Positions 50,756 to 60,086 of a stretch of DNA of 64,000 nucleotides are shown piece after piece. Below the pieces are notes generated by a model. It made no database searches and was not told where the DNA came from. It saw nothing but the letters and a program-made list of their open reading frames with translations. Each line of letters starts with the position of its first letter. Positions within the stretch are counted from its first letter, which is position 1. A program made the translations under genes and the position numbers. The stretch comes from Nitrosomonas halophila (GTDB taxonomy: Bacteria > Pseudomonadota > Gammaproteobacteria > Burkholderiales > Nitrosomonadaceae), in the NCBI RefSeq assembly GCF_900107165.1, contig NZ_FNOY01000008.1, positions 16,128-80,127 on the forward strand, read 5' to 3'.

Positions 50756-51517
50756 ATGATAGTCAATCAAGCGACGCGCGGCAGTTATTTATTACTGCTT
50801 GGATTACTGACAGCAACGCCTGCCAGTGCGGAGAAGTTCGATGATCTGGCGCAATCGCTGATCCGCCTGCGCGGCGAGGTCGAGGAATTGCAAACCCAGC
50901 TGGATACAGAGAAGCAGGACCATAAAAGCAGAATGGATGCATTGAGTTCACAAATGGCGGACTTGAGCATCGAAAATCGCCGCCAGAAACTCGCGCTCGA
51001 GAAAATGGCGCAAGCGCTCGAGAAATTGCAGGCGGCCAAAGCAGCCAAGCTCAGCAGTGAAGAAGTGCTGTTGCCGGTTGTTGCGGCGAGTCTGGAGAAT
51101 CTGCGGGTGGTGGTTGCCGATGGCCTGCCTTTCAAAACCGATGAGCGCCTGGCAGAGCTGGACAGTTTAAAAACTCAATTGGAGAGCGGGAATCTGGATC
51201 CGAAGCGGGCTGCCAACCGGATTTGGGCGTTTATCGAGGACGAAATCCGCCTGACCCGAGAGAATGGCCTGTATAGCCAAACCATCGCGCTAAATGGCAA
51301 AAATGTCCTGGCGGAGGTGGCCAAACTCGGCGCCATGTTTATCTATTTTCAGACCAGCGAGAACCAGGTTGGCATGGCCCAAAGGAAGCCGGGCGGCTGG
51401 CAGTTTGTTGAACTGAGCGATACCGCAGCCCGGCAGCGCATCAATGCTTTATTCGATTCGCTGAAGAAGCAGATTCGCCAAGGCTATTTTGAACTCCCTA
51501 ATCCTTTCGAGTCCTGA
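50756..51517 (+). CDS. DUF3450 family coiled-coil protein of a TonB system
   Basis: 253 residues with an N-terminal hydrophobic signal (SYLLLLGLLTATPASA), then a long coiled coil (residues about 30-105, ELQTQLDTEKQDHKSRMDAL), then a globular part with DERLAELDSLKTQLESGN. The end of the gene, LGAMFIYFQTSENQVGMAQ and GGWQFVELSD, matches DUF3450. Such proteins accompany TonB2-type energisers and may sit in the periplasm as a structural partner. First gene after tandem Pho boxes; the TGA is 1 base from the next ATG. Confidence 0.87.
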   Translation: MIVNQATRGSYLLLLGLLTATPASAEKFDDLAQSLIRLRGEVEELQTQLDTEKQDHKSRMDALSSQMADLSIENRRQKLALEKMAQALEKLQAAKAAKLSSEEVLLPVVAASLENLRVVVADGLPFKTDERLAELDSLKTQLESGNLDPKRAANRIWAFIEDEIRLTRENGLYSQTIALNGKNVLAEVAKLGAMFIYFQTSENQVGMAQRKPGGWQFVELSDTAARQRINALFDSLKKQIRQGYFELPNPFES

Positions 51518-51518
51518 C

Positions 51519-53048
51519 ATGATACGCGCCACGCAACTATTGATCTGTTATCTCACGCTCTGCTGGCTGCCTGCATCGATCCTCGCGCAAAGCAAGATCG
51601 AGCAGCCGTCTGAGCAGGGTTCCACCCAGGCGCTTGCGCCGGGCGCAAAGCCTGCCGCCAAGCAAGTGAATGCCCCCGCTACGCCTTCCGATGCGGAAAC
51701 ATTGGCGGCGGCCTACAAAAGGGAATTTGCATTTCTGGCCGAGCAGAAACGTGAACTGAATAATCGCCTGCGTGAGTTCCGGGCCAGGACTGGGCAGACA
51801 GAACAATCCTTGCGGCAGCGTATCAGCATGCTGGAACGCGAGAATCTGAGTCAGGCCAACCAGGAAGACAATTTAAGGACGCAACTGACGGCCGCCGAAC
51901 ATAAGGAAGAAAGTCTGCACGAGCGCAGCGAGCTGCTGGAAATGACCTATTCCCAGGCAAACAGCACCTTGAAAAAGTATCAGCGCGCGTTGGACAAGCA
52001 GGCGGCGTTTGTGGACGGCGGCGAGGATGGCAAGCTGAGCCTGGTTTTTGCCATGGCCCATGATTTGCTGAAGGATTTGAGCGCGGTGCGCAAAACCCGT
52101 GACAAGTTTTTCCTGCTGGATGGGACCGAAACCGATGGCCAAATTATTCATATTGGGAATATTGCCGCCTATGGCGTGAGCAATCAAGGCAGTGGCATCC
52201 TGGTGCCGGCCGGGAACAATCGTTACCGAATATGGGCAGAGCCCGCGGCGGATATCGCTGAAGGTCTGCTGAACGGCAATCGCCCGCCCTTGCTGAAAAT
52301 GTATTTGTACGAATCAAGGGAGCGGGCGATTGATATCACCACCGAAAAATCGGTCATGGAAATTATCGATTCCGGTGGCCTGATCGGCTGGGTGATCGTC
52401 GCCTTGGGGCTGTTGGTCGTGATTTTGGTTGTTGTGCGAACCGTGATTCTGTACAGCAAGAACGCGCAGGCCAAAGCCATCCGTATCGAGACCTTGCGCT
52501 TGCTGGCCGATCAGCAGGTTGAGCAGGCATTGAACTATTGTCAGAGACAAACAGGGCCTTTCGCGCGTTTGCTTGCGGCCATTATGACCCATGCCAAGGC
52601 CGAGCGCGATCATCTGGAAGATGTCATTTCAGAAACCCTGCTGCATGAGTCTGCGCCGCTCAATCGCTTCGGCGCAACGATCCTGGTGATCGCGACGATT
52701 TCACCGTTGCTCGGTTTATTGGGAACGGTGACGGGGATGATATCAACCTTCGATATCATTACCGAGTTCGGGACTGGTGATCCCAAATTGTTATCGGGCG
52801 GTATTTCCATTGCCCTGGTCACGACCCAACTTGGCTTGATAGTCGCCATCCCGGCGGTACTGGTGGCAACCATGCTCAACAGCTGGGCCGAAACCATCAA
52901 GCGTGAGCTGGAAGAAACCGCGCTCAAAGCGAGCAATCTCGTGCTCGGCAATGTCCCGCAGGCAACACCGGCAGCCAGCCCGGATATCAGCAGGCAAACC
53001 GATGAGGATGCACTTGCTGGCGGCGCGATGGGTTATTCGGCTGTCTGA
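51519..53048 (+). CDS. TtpC-like MotA/TolQ/ExbB proton channel protein with periplasmic extension
   Basis: 509 residues. A signal peptide (LLICYLTLCWLPASILAQ) is followed by a periplasmic coiled-coil region (AEQKRELNNRLREFRARTGQ) of about 250 residues. Then comes a membrane segment (GLIGWVIVALGLLVVILVVV) and the ExbB/TolQ domain with LLGLLGTVTGMISTFDII and GGISIALVTTQLGLIVAIPA. This architecture is that of TtpC in TonB2 systems. The start at 51519 directly after the DUF3450 stop is chosen. Likely energises TonB with the second ExbB and ExbD. Confidence 0.9.
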   Translation: MIRATQLLICYLTLCWLPASILAQSKIEQPSEQGSTQALAPGAKPAAKQVNAPATPSDAETLAAAYKREFAFLAEQKRELNNRLREFRARTGQTEQSLRQRISMLERENLSQANQEDNLRTQLTAAEHKEESLHERSELLEMTYSQANSTLKKYQRALDKQAAFVDGGEDGKLSLVFAMAHDLLKDLSAVRKTRDKFFLLDGTETDGQIIHIGNIAAYGVSNQGSGILVPAGNNRYRIWAEPAADIAEGLLNGNRPPLLKMYLYESRERAIDITTEKSVMEIIDSGGLIGWVIVALGLLVVILVVVRTVILYSKNAQAKAIRIETLRLLADQQVEQALNYCQRQTGPFARLLAAIMTHAKAERDHLEDVISETLLHESAPLNRFGATILVIATISPLLGLLGTVTGMISTFDIITEFGTGDPKLLSGGISIALVTTQLGLIVAIPAVLVATMLNSWAETIKRELEETALKASNLVLGNVPQATPAASPDISRQTDEDALAGGAMGYSAV

Positions 53049-53109
53049 AATAGTGCCCTCTCCAGATTATGTTCCGCTGTAAGTCTGCCCAAGAAAACCG
53101 GCCATCATC

Positions 53110-53706
53110 ATGCTAGATATCATTTTGGAACTGGAGCAATTTATTGAAGCAGGTGGTTTTGTCATGCCGCCCTTGCTGATCGTAACCATGCTGCTGTGGT
53201 ATTGCCTCGGCTACCGTTTCTGGATCCTGAAACGGCGCGGTAAATTCGGTCCGCGTGAGCTGGTCAGGCAGGGGTTGCGGGGTGTAAGCACTCGCCCATA
53301 CGACCTGGTCGAGGAAGCAGCGATGGCCGGCGCGGGTTTGGTCAAGTGCCGCGTGCGGGATTTGCGGCGCTGTCTGGATAGCGAATTCATTCGTTACGAG
53401 ATAGAAATCATGCGTTTCAGCCCGATCATTAATACTGTTGTCATTATCGCTCCACTGCTGGGTTTGCTCGGCACGGTCAACGGCATGATCGAGACTTTCA
53501 ACTCGTTGGCCGACATGGCGTTGTTCGCGCAGTCGGGCGGCATCGCGGGCGGGATTTCCCAGGCGTTGTTTACCACGCAACTGGGTCTGGTGGTTGCGGT
53601 GCCGGGCTTGTTGTTCAAATCGATGCTGGATCGCAAGCAGCGGCGCATCCAGGCCGAGCTTGCCCAAATCAAGGATCTGTATTGCTCCGCAATCCATGTG
53701 AAATAA
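53110..53706 (+). CDS. exbB: ExbB-type proton channel subunit
   Basis: 198 residues, three membrane helices. FVMPPLLIVTMLLWYCLGYR is the first, IAPLLGLLGTVNGMIETFN and GGIAGGISQALFTTQLGLVV the conserved proton-path helices. Shorter and simpler than the preceding paralogue. A 162-base structured gap separates it from exbD. Confidence 0.93.
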   Translation: MLDIILELEQFIEAGGFVMPPLLIVTMLLWYCLGYRFWILKRRGKFGPRELVRQGLRGVSTRPYDLVEEAAMAGAGLVKCRVRDLRRCLDSEFIRYEIEIMRFSPIINTVVIIAPLLGLLGTVNGMIETFNSLADMALFAQSGGIAGGISQALFTTQLGLVVAVPGLLFKSMLDRKQRRIQAELAQIKDLYCSAIHVK

Positions 53707-53707
53707 C

Positions 53708-53807
53708 TTGGGCATATGTTGTTACGTATTCGGGAAAGATGTCAGGCGCGAGGTGAAGCCGAATGGTCGTTCCATTCGCAAGCCTCGCAACACCGCAGAT
53801 GCCCAAA
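53708..53807 (+). other. Structured intergenic segment between exbB and exbD
   Basis: Nested inverted repeats: outer TTGGGCAT / ATGCCCAA (near 53709 and 53799), middle GCGAGG (53748-53753) / CCTCGC (53783-53788), inner CGAATGG / CCATTCG (53760-53778). It could fold as one long hairpin in the polycistronic mRNA. Function unknown; processing or stoichiometry control is possible. Confidence 0.55.
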
Positions 53808-53868
53808 AGCGACCCCAGCGCATGCTCAAGTTATTTATTAACGAGCCCTTATTAGCCAGGATGAACAG

Positions 53869-54273
53869 ATGAGATACCGAGAAAGTACCGATGCGAGCGG
53901 CAGTTTGGATATTTCGCCACTGATCGACATCGTTTTCATATTGCTGATCTTTTTTATGGTCACCACCACGTTCGTGAAAGATATGAAACTGGAATTGGAA
54001 AGACCGAATGCCTCCAGCGCGTCACCCGCATCGACCAAAGCCATCCGCCTCTATATCGACAAGGCAGGTGATACCTATCTCGATGGCGAACCCATTCGTA
54101 TCTGGCTGATACAGAGCAAGCTGCGCGACTTGCTGAAAGCCTCCGCCGAGGCCGGGGTGCTGGTCGTTACTGACGAGGGTGTGCCAGCCGGCAAGCTGGT
54201 GGAAGTGGTCGATCAGGCTCGCCTGGCAGGTGCCAGGCATGTCGGGGTCGCAACCCAGAAAGAAGCCGGTTAG
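53869..54273 (+). CDS. exbD: ExbD/TolR-family protein
   Basis: 134 residues. One N-terminal membrane helix, SPLIDIVFILLIFFMVTTTF, with the essential Asp in PLID, then a periplasmic domain (LYIDKAGDTYLDGEPI, VVTDEGVPAGKLVEVVDQAR). AGGA precedes the ATG. Works with ExbB in the proton channel complex. Confidence 0.94.
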   Translation: MRYRESTDASGSLDISPLIDIVFILLIFFMVTTTFVKDMKLELERPNASSASPASTKAIRLYIDKAGDTYLDGEPIRIWLIQSKLRDLLKASAEAGVLVVTDEGVPAGKLVEVVDQARLAGARHVGVATQKEAG

Positions 54274-54285
54274 GAGAGCAGACTG

Positions 54286-54936
54286 GTGACGGCATCCCTT
54301 ATGACTGTTGACCGTGGCAAATATGTTTCCGGCGGACTGGGCATGTTGCTCGGGCCGGTTCTGGTCATTGGCCTGGTGTTGCTGATGAATCGTTACCTGG
54401 GTGAATTTGAGCGTGCGGCGCCCGAGAAAAGCACTGCCATGGAAATCACCAAGCTGGAAAAGCCGCAGCCAGTCAAAAAAGTCGAACGGCCCAAACCCAA
54501 AACACCTCCCCGGCAGGCTCGCGTGGCACCCCCCCTGTCGGGCCTCGATTCGTCCCTGTCGGGAATCGATATGGGCTTGCTGGGTCTGGGGATCGGCGAT
54601 ATGTCGGCAGTCGATGAGAGCTTGCTGGGCAAGACCGGCGCATCCGTCATGACGGAAGATTCGGTCGATACCCCGCCCCAGCCCAGAAGCCGCAGTCGTT
54701 TCGTCTATCCGAAATCGGCCAAGAAACGCGGTATAGAAGGTTATGTCGTACTTTCCATCTTGATCGATCTGAATGGCTCGGTGGACAAAGTGCAAGTGCT
54801 TGAATCCTCTCCCGCCGGGGTGTTTGATGATGCCGCCATCGCCGGCATCAAGCACTGGCAATTTTCACCGGCGCTCTATCAAGGCGCACCTGTCAAGGTG
54901 TGGGCCAAGCAACGCATTCGTTTCGGTTTGGAGTAA
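54286..54936 (+). CDS. tonB: TonB-family energy transducer
   Basis: 216 residues. The start is GTG, supported by AGGAG 8 bases upstream; an ATG at 54301 is possible. Membrane anchor GGLGMLLGPVLVIGLVLLMN, then a proline/lysine-rich linker (KPQPVKKVERPKPKTPPR), a glycine-rich middle, and the C-terminal TonB fold with GYVVLSILIDLNGSVDKVQV and HWQFSPALYQGAPVKVW. Binds the TonB box of the receptor encoded downstream (inference from position). Confidence 0.93.
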   Translation: MTASLMTVDRGKYVSGGLGMLLGPVLVIGLVLLMNRYLGEFERAAPEKSTAMEITKLEKPQPVKKVERPKPKTPPRQARVAPPLSGLDSSLSGIDMGLLGLGIGDMSAVDESLLGKTGASVMTEDSVDTPPQPRSRSRFVYPKSAKKRGIEGYVVLSILIDLNGSVDKVQVLESSPAGVFDDAAIAGIKHWQFSPALYQGAPVKVWAKQRIRFGLE

Positions 54937-54941
54937 GCGTC

Positions 54942-56138
54942 ATGCTGCAGAATCAGATCAAACACCACTTCTGGCATAAATCGTTGCAATTGATCGGGGT
55001 CTTGCTGCTGTGTTGCCTCGGGTGGATGACACCGGCTGTTGCGGACAAGCAACCCGAGCCCGAGGCGGATTTTCTAACCCTGGCCGCCACGCTGGTCAAG
55101 GACGGGCATAACGAACGCGCCTTGAGGACGTTGCAGAATATCGATCTGGAGCAGAAGGATCTCGATCTGATGCGCTATTACACGGTGCTGGGTCTGGCGC
55201 AGTTGGGACTGCAGGATTTGGCCGGTGCCAAGGTCAGCTTTCATCAGGCGATTGAGCTTGGACAAACCGAACCGGTGATTTTCATATACCTGGCGCAGGC
55301 GCATTACGGTCTGGAGGAATACCGCGAGACGATCAAGGCCGTCGAGCGCGCGGGGGACAATATCAAGAGTTATCCAGTCCTGCTGGAAATGAAAGCCCAG
55401 TCGCACTGGCTGCTCAAACAATATGACGCCGCCTGGCGCGCCTTGCAACAGGGCAATCACTATTTCAGCGCTGATGACCGCTTTATCCGGCGGCAGGCAT
55501 TCTATGCCATAGAGCTGGAATTGTTCCAGCTCGGGGCGGAAATAGGACGCAGTTACTTGCGGAAATCCTCAACCAGGCCCGAGGACTATATTGCGATCGG
55601 CAATGCGCTTCGCCTGAGCCGCCAGTTCGATGAAGCCGCCATGATCCTCGAAGGTGGACGATTGAAATATCCCGCGCATCCTGTCATTGCCAAGGTCTTG
55701 GCACATACCTACCTGGATCAGGGCCTGATCAACACCGCGGCAGCCATCATGGAACAGGCAGCGGCTTTCGATGCGTCATTCATCAGCGAAGCGGCCGAAT
55801 TATACCGGCGCGCAGGCCGCTGGTACCGAGCCCTGGCACTGAATGAGCGCATATCGGACCAAAGCGTCAAGCTCAAGCAGCGCTTGGCCATTTTGCTGGG
55901 TCTCAATCGCTACGAAATGATCGTCGGCATGGAAACGGCCTTGCAGCGTGCCCATTTGCTCGACGATCAAAATATTCGCTATGCCCTGGCCTATGCCGCC
56001 TTCGCGATCGGCAACTTTGACCAAGCCCGGCGGCATCTGGATCCGATCAAGCAACCCGATTTATTCAAACGCGCAATCGAGCTGCGCCGATTGATGCAGG
56101 ATTGCGATGCGGACAGCCTTAAGTGCGAAGCGGTCTAG
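54942..56138 (+). CDS. TPR-repeat periplasmic protein
   Basis: 398 residues. A signal peptide (LIGVLLLCCLGWMTPAVA) precedes helical repeats of TPR type: DLMRYYTVLGLAQLGLQDLA, VIFIYLAQAHYGLEEYRETI, LLEMKAQSHWLLKQYDAAW, and more through the C-terminus. The start at 54942 lies five bases after the tonB stop. TPR proteins are regular members of TonB2-type clusters. No enzymatic motif. Confidence 0.85.
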   Translation: MLQNQIKHHFWHKSLQLIGVLLLCCLGWMTPAVADKQPEPEADFLTLAATLVKDGHNERALRTLQNIDLEQKDLDLMRYYTVLGLAQLGLQDLAGAKVSFHQAIELGQTEPVIFIYLAQAHYGLEEYRETIKAVERAGDNIKSYPVLLEMKAQSHWLLKQYDAAWRALQQGNHYFSADDRFIRRQAFYAIELELFQLGAEIGRSYLRKSSTRPEDYIAIGNALRLSRQFDEAAMILEGGRLKYPAHPVIAKVLAHTYLDQGLINTAAAIMEQAAAFDASFISEAAELYRRAGRWYRALALNERISDQSVKLKQRLAILLGLNRYEMIVGMETALQRAHLLDDQNIRYALAYAAFAIGNFDQARRHLDPIKQPDLFKRAIELRRLMQDCDADSLKCEAV

Positions 56139-56220
56139 TGATTAAACCTTTTCCAGCCGGTAACGGCTTTCATCATTCAGCTGTGAACCTATCTCAACAA
56201 AGACCGAACTCAACCTTGTT

Positions 56221-59200
56221 ATGAGCCAATACTGCCGATTCGTTGTATTGATCGTTACTGTTTGCGCGTCCATGCTTACGCATGCGGCCAATGATGCGAC
56301 GGTTATGGTTTACTTGTTTGAAGACGGCAAACCATTGTCCCATGTCGAATTTGGCGCCGGACCGGATCTGCTGGCGGTGACCGACAGCAATGGCCATGCG
56401 CACATGACGTTACCGGCCGGTGTGCATAGCATGCGCTTCCAGCAAGACTCGAAAGTTCTGGCCAGCTGGGAGCTGACACTCACTCAGGGTGAGAATGTTC
56501 AGGTGATTGTTACGACTTTTCCCGATGGCCGCCAACCGCTTATCGATATTGCAACGTCGAGCATGGCATCCCAACCGGCTGACGATTTTGCTGCTGCAAA
56601 CTTGCAAGCTGATGGCAAGGGCTTTATCGAAGGCGTGGTATTGTCGGCAGAAAACAAGCAACCGATAGCGGGGGCGCAGGTATTTGTCAGCGGCATTGCC
56701 GGTGAATTGCGGACCGGACAGGATGGATCGTTCAAAATCGAGGTGCCCAGCGGTGACTATAGTATTTCCATCATGCATCCTGATTTCAGTGCGCAAGTGC
56801 GGGACGGTATCAGTGTTCTGAAGGACGCTGTCCGCAAGGAAGTCTTCTCAATGGCACCGACCGGATTGGAGCTGCCTGAATTTGTCGTGCTGGAACCCCA
56901 TATCGCAGGCAGTATCGCCTCTGTCGTGGAAGAGCAGCGCAGCAGCTCGGCTGTTGCCAATGTGCTGGGTGCGGAGCAGATTGGGCGCTCCGGTGATTCC
57001 GATGCCGCCAGCGCGCTGCGGCGCACAACCGGCCTGACCCTGATTGGCGGCAAATTCGTGTATGTGCGGGGGCTGGGTGAACGCTATGCGAGCACATTAT
57101 TGAATGGTGCTTCCATTCCTTCTCCTGACCCAACCCGGCGAGTGGTGCCGCTGGATTTGTTTCCGACCAGCGTGCTTGACAGCATACTGATCCAGAAATC
57201 CTATTCGGCGGATCGCCCAGGCGAGTTTGCCGGCGGAACCGTGGAGATGCGCACCAAAAGGCCACCGGATGATTTTTTCTTCCAGTTTACCTACCAATTC
57301 GGATTGAACCAGGGTACATCCTTTACCAATGGCTTGCGTTATCGCGGTGGCAGTCTTGATATGTTCGGTGTCGATGATGGCGCCCGAAAAATGCCTGCAT
57401 CACTGGCGGCAGCGACCGCTGGTGGGCGGCAGTTGACACAGTTTGCGCCGACCAACCCGGCCGGCCTGACGCAGGAAGAGTTGAGAAAACTGGGCAATGA
57501 TTTATCCGGGGTATGGGACATCAACAAGAAGCCAATCGGTCCCGATACCCGCATCAATCTGGCCATTGGCGATTCCTTTCATAAGGGGGATTTCTCGTTT
57601 GGTTATACCAGTTCCGTGCGCTGGGTCGATAAATGGAATTCCCAGCAGGAAATTCAACGTTTCTATGCGCCCACCACTGGCGACAATTTGGAGCTGATTG
57701 TCGATAACAAGGTTAACTTTACCGAGCGTGAAGCCAATCTAAGCGGCTACCTGGGATTGGAAGCAGGCTATACCGATGATCATTCGATTTTTGCCAATGC
57801 GCTGGTGTTGCGGCAAACACAGGATGAGGCGCGCATTACCGAGGGTTGGTCCGATTCGGAAAATTTCGTGATCCGTCGTTCACAGCTGCAATATATGGAA
57901 AACAGCCTGATTGTCGGTCAGATAGGTGGGATGCATCGCTGGCAAGCGCTCGCCGATCTGGAAACCAACTGGCTATGGACACGCTCGAATGCCGGACGCA
58001 ATGCGCCCAATGAAAGATCCTACCGGTTTGACCAGATTCCGAGCGGTGATGGAAGATTCTTTTTTACCCGCCGGGCTGACAGCAATCAGACCAATTTTTC
58101 CAAGCTGGATGACAACGATGAAAGCTTCCGGCTCGATGTCAAGTTGCCGCTCGATTTCCACCAGGATTATCGGTTCGCGCTCCAGTCCGGGTTCATCAAG
58201 CAATCCAGGACCAGGGATTCCCGCATTCGCCGCTTCAGTTTCGGCGCGCTGGGTCCGGATGCCCGGCGCCAGGATGTACTGGGGTTGGGGTCGTTGGAAA
58301 AGATTCTGAGTCCTGAGTTTATCGGCCCGAATGGCTTTCAGTTGCGCGAATCCACCCGGGCGACCGATAACTACGTCGCGACCCAGGACTTGTTCTCCTA
58401 TTATGGACAAGGTGATTTGACCCTGTTCGATAAAGTACGGTTGACAGGTGGCTTGAGGGTCGAAGACAACGATCAGGTCGTGTCCACTTTCGAGCTGTTC
58501 AGCCCCAATCGGGAGCCACTGGAATCAAAGCTGGTGCGCAAGGATCTGCTGCCCTCAGTCTCAGCAACCTGGTTCATGACTGATAAGCAGCAATTGCGGG
58601 CCGGTTATTCGAGCTCGATATCCCGCCCCGATTTCCGGGAGTTGTCTCCCGCGCCTTTCCTGGATCCGGTCAGTGACCGTGAAACCCTGGGCAACCCGGA
58701 TCTGCAGCAGGCGAAAATCACCAGTTACGATGTGCGCTGGGAGTATTATTTTTCCGCTAACGAAAGCATGAGCCTGGGCGGATTCTGGAAGGACATCACC
58801 AACCCGATCGAGTTGATTATCTTGCCCGGGCCGGGCGGCGTCCTGACGTTGCAGAATGCGAAACTGGCCAAGGTCTATGGACTGGAGGCAGAAATCATGA
58901 AACATTTGGATTTCGTCCATCCGAACCTGAGACACTTTTATGTCGCCAGCAATTTCACCTGGTCCAAATCCAGAATTGAATTGAAACCTGAAAACATGGT
59001 CGCACAAACCACCAATTTCAGGCCGCTGCAGGGCCACTCACCCTATATTGTCAATTTCCAGGTTGGCTACGACAATCCCGACAGAGGCATCCTGGCAACC
59101 CTGTTGTACAACACCATCGGCAAGCGGATCGCTGAAGTCGGCTCGTTGGGCGCGCCGGACAAGTATGACCAACCGGTACATCGGGTCGACCTGGTCTATC

Positions 59201-59346
59201 GTCATCAATTATTCAACAACATGGCATTAACCCTCAATATTCGTAACCTGCTGGATGACCGCATCAAAGTCATCCAGGGCAGCGAACTGGCCCGCAGTTA
59301 CCGTATGGGCCGTGAATTCAGAATGGGTTTTGTGCTCGATTTTTAA
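56221..59346 (+). CDS. TonB-dependent outer membrane receptor with N-terminal carboxypeptidase-like domains
   Basis: 1041 residues. A signal peptide (FVVLIVTVCASMLTHA) precedes two beta-sandwich segments: one near residues 25-105, and one near 137-215 (GFIEGVVLSAENKQPIAGAQ, KIEVPSGDYSISI) of the CarboxypepD_reg type. The plug domain runs from about 240 (SSSAVANVLGAEQIGRSGDS, GLTLIGGKFVYVRGLGERYA). A 22-strand barrel follows, ending MGREFRMGFVLDF with terminal Phe. ARLASTLLNG-type plug residues appear as YASTLLNGASIPSPDPTRR. Substrate unknown; context suggests a phosphorus source. Confidence 0.93.
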   Translation: MSQYCRFVVLIVTVCASMLTHAANDATVMVYLFEDGKPLSHVEFGAGPDLLAVTDSNGHAHMTLPAGVHSMRFQQDSKVLASWELTLTQGENVQVIVTTFPDGRQPLIDIATSSMASQPADDFAAANLQADGKGFIEGVVLSAENKQPIAGAQVFVSGIAGELRTGQDGSFKIEVPSGDYSISIMHPDFSAQVRDGISVLKDAVRKEVFSMAPTGLELPEFVVLEPHIAGSIASVVEEQRSSSAVANVLGAEQIGRSGDSDAASALRRTTGLTLIGGKFVYVRGLGERYASTLLNGASIPSPDPTRRVVPLDLFPTSVLDSILIQKSYSADRPGEFAGGTVEMRTKRPPDDFFFQFTYQFGLNQGTSFTNGLRYRGGSLDMFGVDDGARKMPASLAAATAGGRQLTQFAPTNPAGLTQEELRKLGNDLSGVWDINKKPIGPDTRINLAIGDSFHKGDFSFGYTSSVRWVDKWNSQQEIQRFYAPTTGDNLELIVDNKVNFTEREANLSGYLGLEAGYTDDHSIFANALVLRQTQDEARITEGWSDSENFVIRRSQLQYMENSLIVGQIGGMHRWQALADLETNWLWTRSNAGRNAPNERSYRFDQIPSGDGRFFFTRRADSNQTNFSKLDDNDESFRLDVKLPLDFHQDYRFALQSGFIKQSRTRDSRIRRFSFGALGPDARRQDVLGLGSLEKILSPEFIGPNGFQLRESTRATDNYVATQDLFSYYGQGDLTLFDKVRLTGGLRVEDNDQVVSTFELFSPNREPLESKLVRKDLLPSVSATWFMTDKQQLRAGYSSSISRPDFRELSPAPFLDPVSDRETLGNPDLQQAKITSYDVRWEYYFSANESMSLGGFWKDITNPIELIILPGPGGVLTLQNAKLAKVYGLEAEIMKHLDFVHPNLRHFYVASNFTWSKSRIELKPENMVAQTTNFRPLQGHSPYIVNFQVGYDNPDRGILATLLYNTIGKRIAEVGSLGAPDKYDQPVHRVDLVYRHQLFNNMALTLNIRNLLDDRIKVIQGSELARSYRMGREFRMGFVLDF

Positions 59347-59377
59347 ATTCAAAATCTTATATCTTTATCGACTTGTG

Positions 59378-59812
59378 ATGCAGAACAGAATCTTTACTTG
59401 CCTGGCGCTGCTGGCGTCACTGGTCATTGCGGGTTGTATCCAGCCGAGCAAGCTCAGCGAAGCGGAACAGCAGCAAAAACTTGCCAAGCAGCAATGCCTG
59501 GATGACATCGACCAGAGCGCGATAGAACGGCTGTCCGCACGAAGTGCGGCCTTTGATGCAGAAATCGAGGCCTTATGCAAGGCTGGCGAACGCGAACTGG
59601 CACAAAGCCGGGCTATTCTATACAGCCAACAATTATTGGCCGATCCGGTATTGCAGGCATTGCAACAATGCGGCAAGGACATCAGCACCTTGTTGCCTAT
59701 CGTGATCATGGCGCCCGACGAAATTGGACAGGCAGCCAGTCAGCTGCCCCATGTTTGCGACCAGCAGCCGCGGCCCAAACGGCACTGGCGGCAATTTACC
59801 GTATGGCCTTGA
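59378..59812 (+). CDS. Small predicted lipoprotein
   Basis: 144 residues. Signal LALLASLVIAGC is a good lipobox, followed by an alpha-helical Gln/Glu/Ala-rich region (EAEQQQKLAKQQCLDDID) and four further Cys. No family recognised. The ATG at 59378 lies 31 bp after the receptor stop, so it is likely in the same transcript. The short region after it (59813-59957) has no gene I trust. Confidence 0.7.
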   Translation: MQNRIFTCLALLASLVIAGCIQPSKLSEAEQQQKLAKQQCLDDIDQSAIERLSARSAAFDAEIEALCKAGERELAQSRAILYSQQLLADPVLQALQQCGKDISTLLPIVIMAPDEIGQAASQLPHVCDQQPRPKRHWRQFTVWP

Positions 59813-59957
59813 TGAGCATAGCTTGGCCGCCGACCGCCGACCGCCGGGTTGGCGGGAAAGGCCGGGCCAACGGAGCGCGGGTGCGCCAGGGCGCCCTAAA
59901 ACCGGCGATCGAGTATGCCATGCTGTATGCATCCCCGTAAAAATTGCAGGTTATCGA

Positions 59958-60013
59958 TTGTCATAAAACAGTCAAGAATCTGTCACGGTTCTGTAAAGCG
60001 GCGTCAGTAGACT
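59958..60013 (+). promoter_or_regulatory. Tandem Pho boxes and -10 element upstream of the beta-helix protein gene
   Basis: Four heptads with exact four-base spacers: TTGTCAT (59958), CAGTCAA (59969), CTGTCAC (59980), CTGTAAA (59991). Ten bases after the last heptad is TAGACT (60008-60013), a 5-of-6 -10 element. Same geometry as the site at 50644. The coding start is 74 bases further on. Confidence 0.82.
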
Positions 60014-60086
60014 TGAAAATCTAGGCTGGATTGTGCCCCTCCACGGTTCAGCCCCAAATTTTCTTTTTAACTCAGGGTCTATTGAT

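Noticed and set aside
54022..54861. 279-codon minus-strand frame
   Set aside because: Antisense to exbD and tonB; low-complexity His/Gln-rich translation typical of shadows.
56160..56215. Possible Pho-like heptads before the TonB-dependent receptor (CTTTCAT, CAGCTGT)
   Set aside because: Only two weak heptads and no -10 in the right place; the receptor is more likely transcribed from upstream.
59575..59940. 121-codon plus-strand frame overlapping the lipoprotein end
   Set aside because: Considered as a frameshifted continuation of the lipoprotein, but no lipoprotein-like or family sequence is visible in it.
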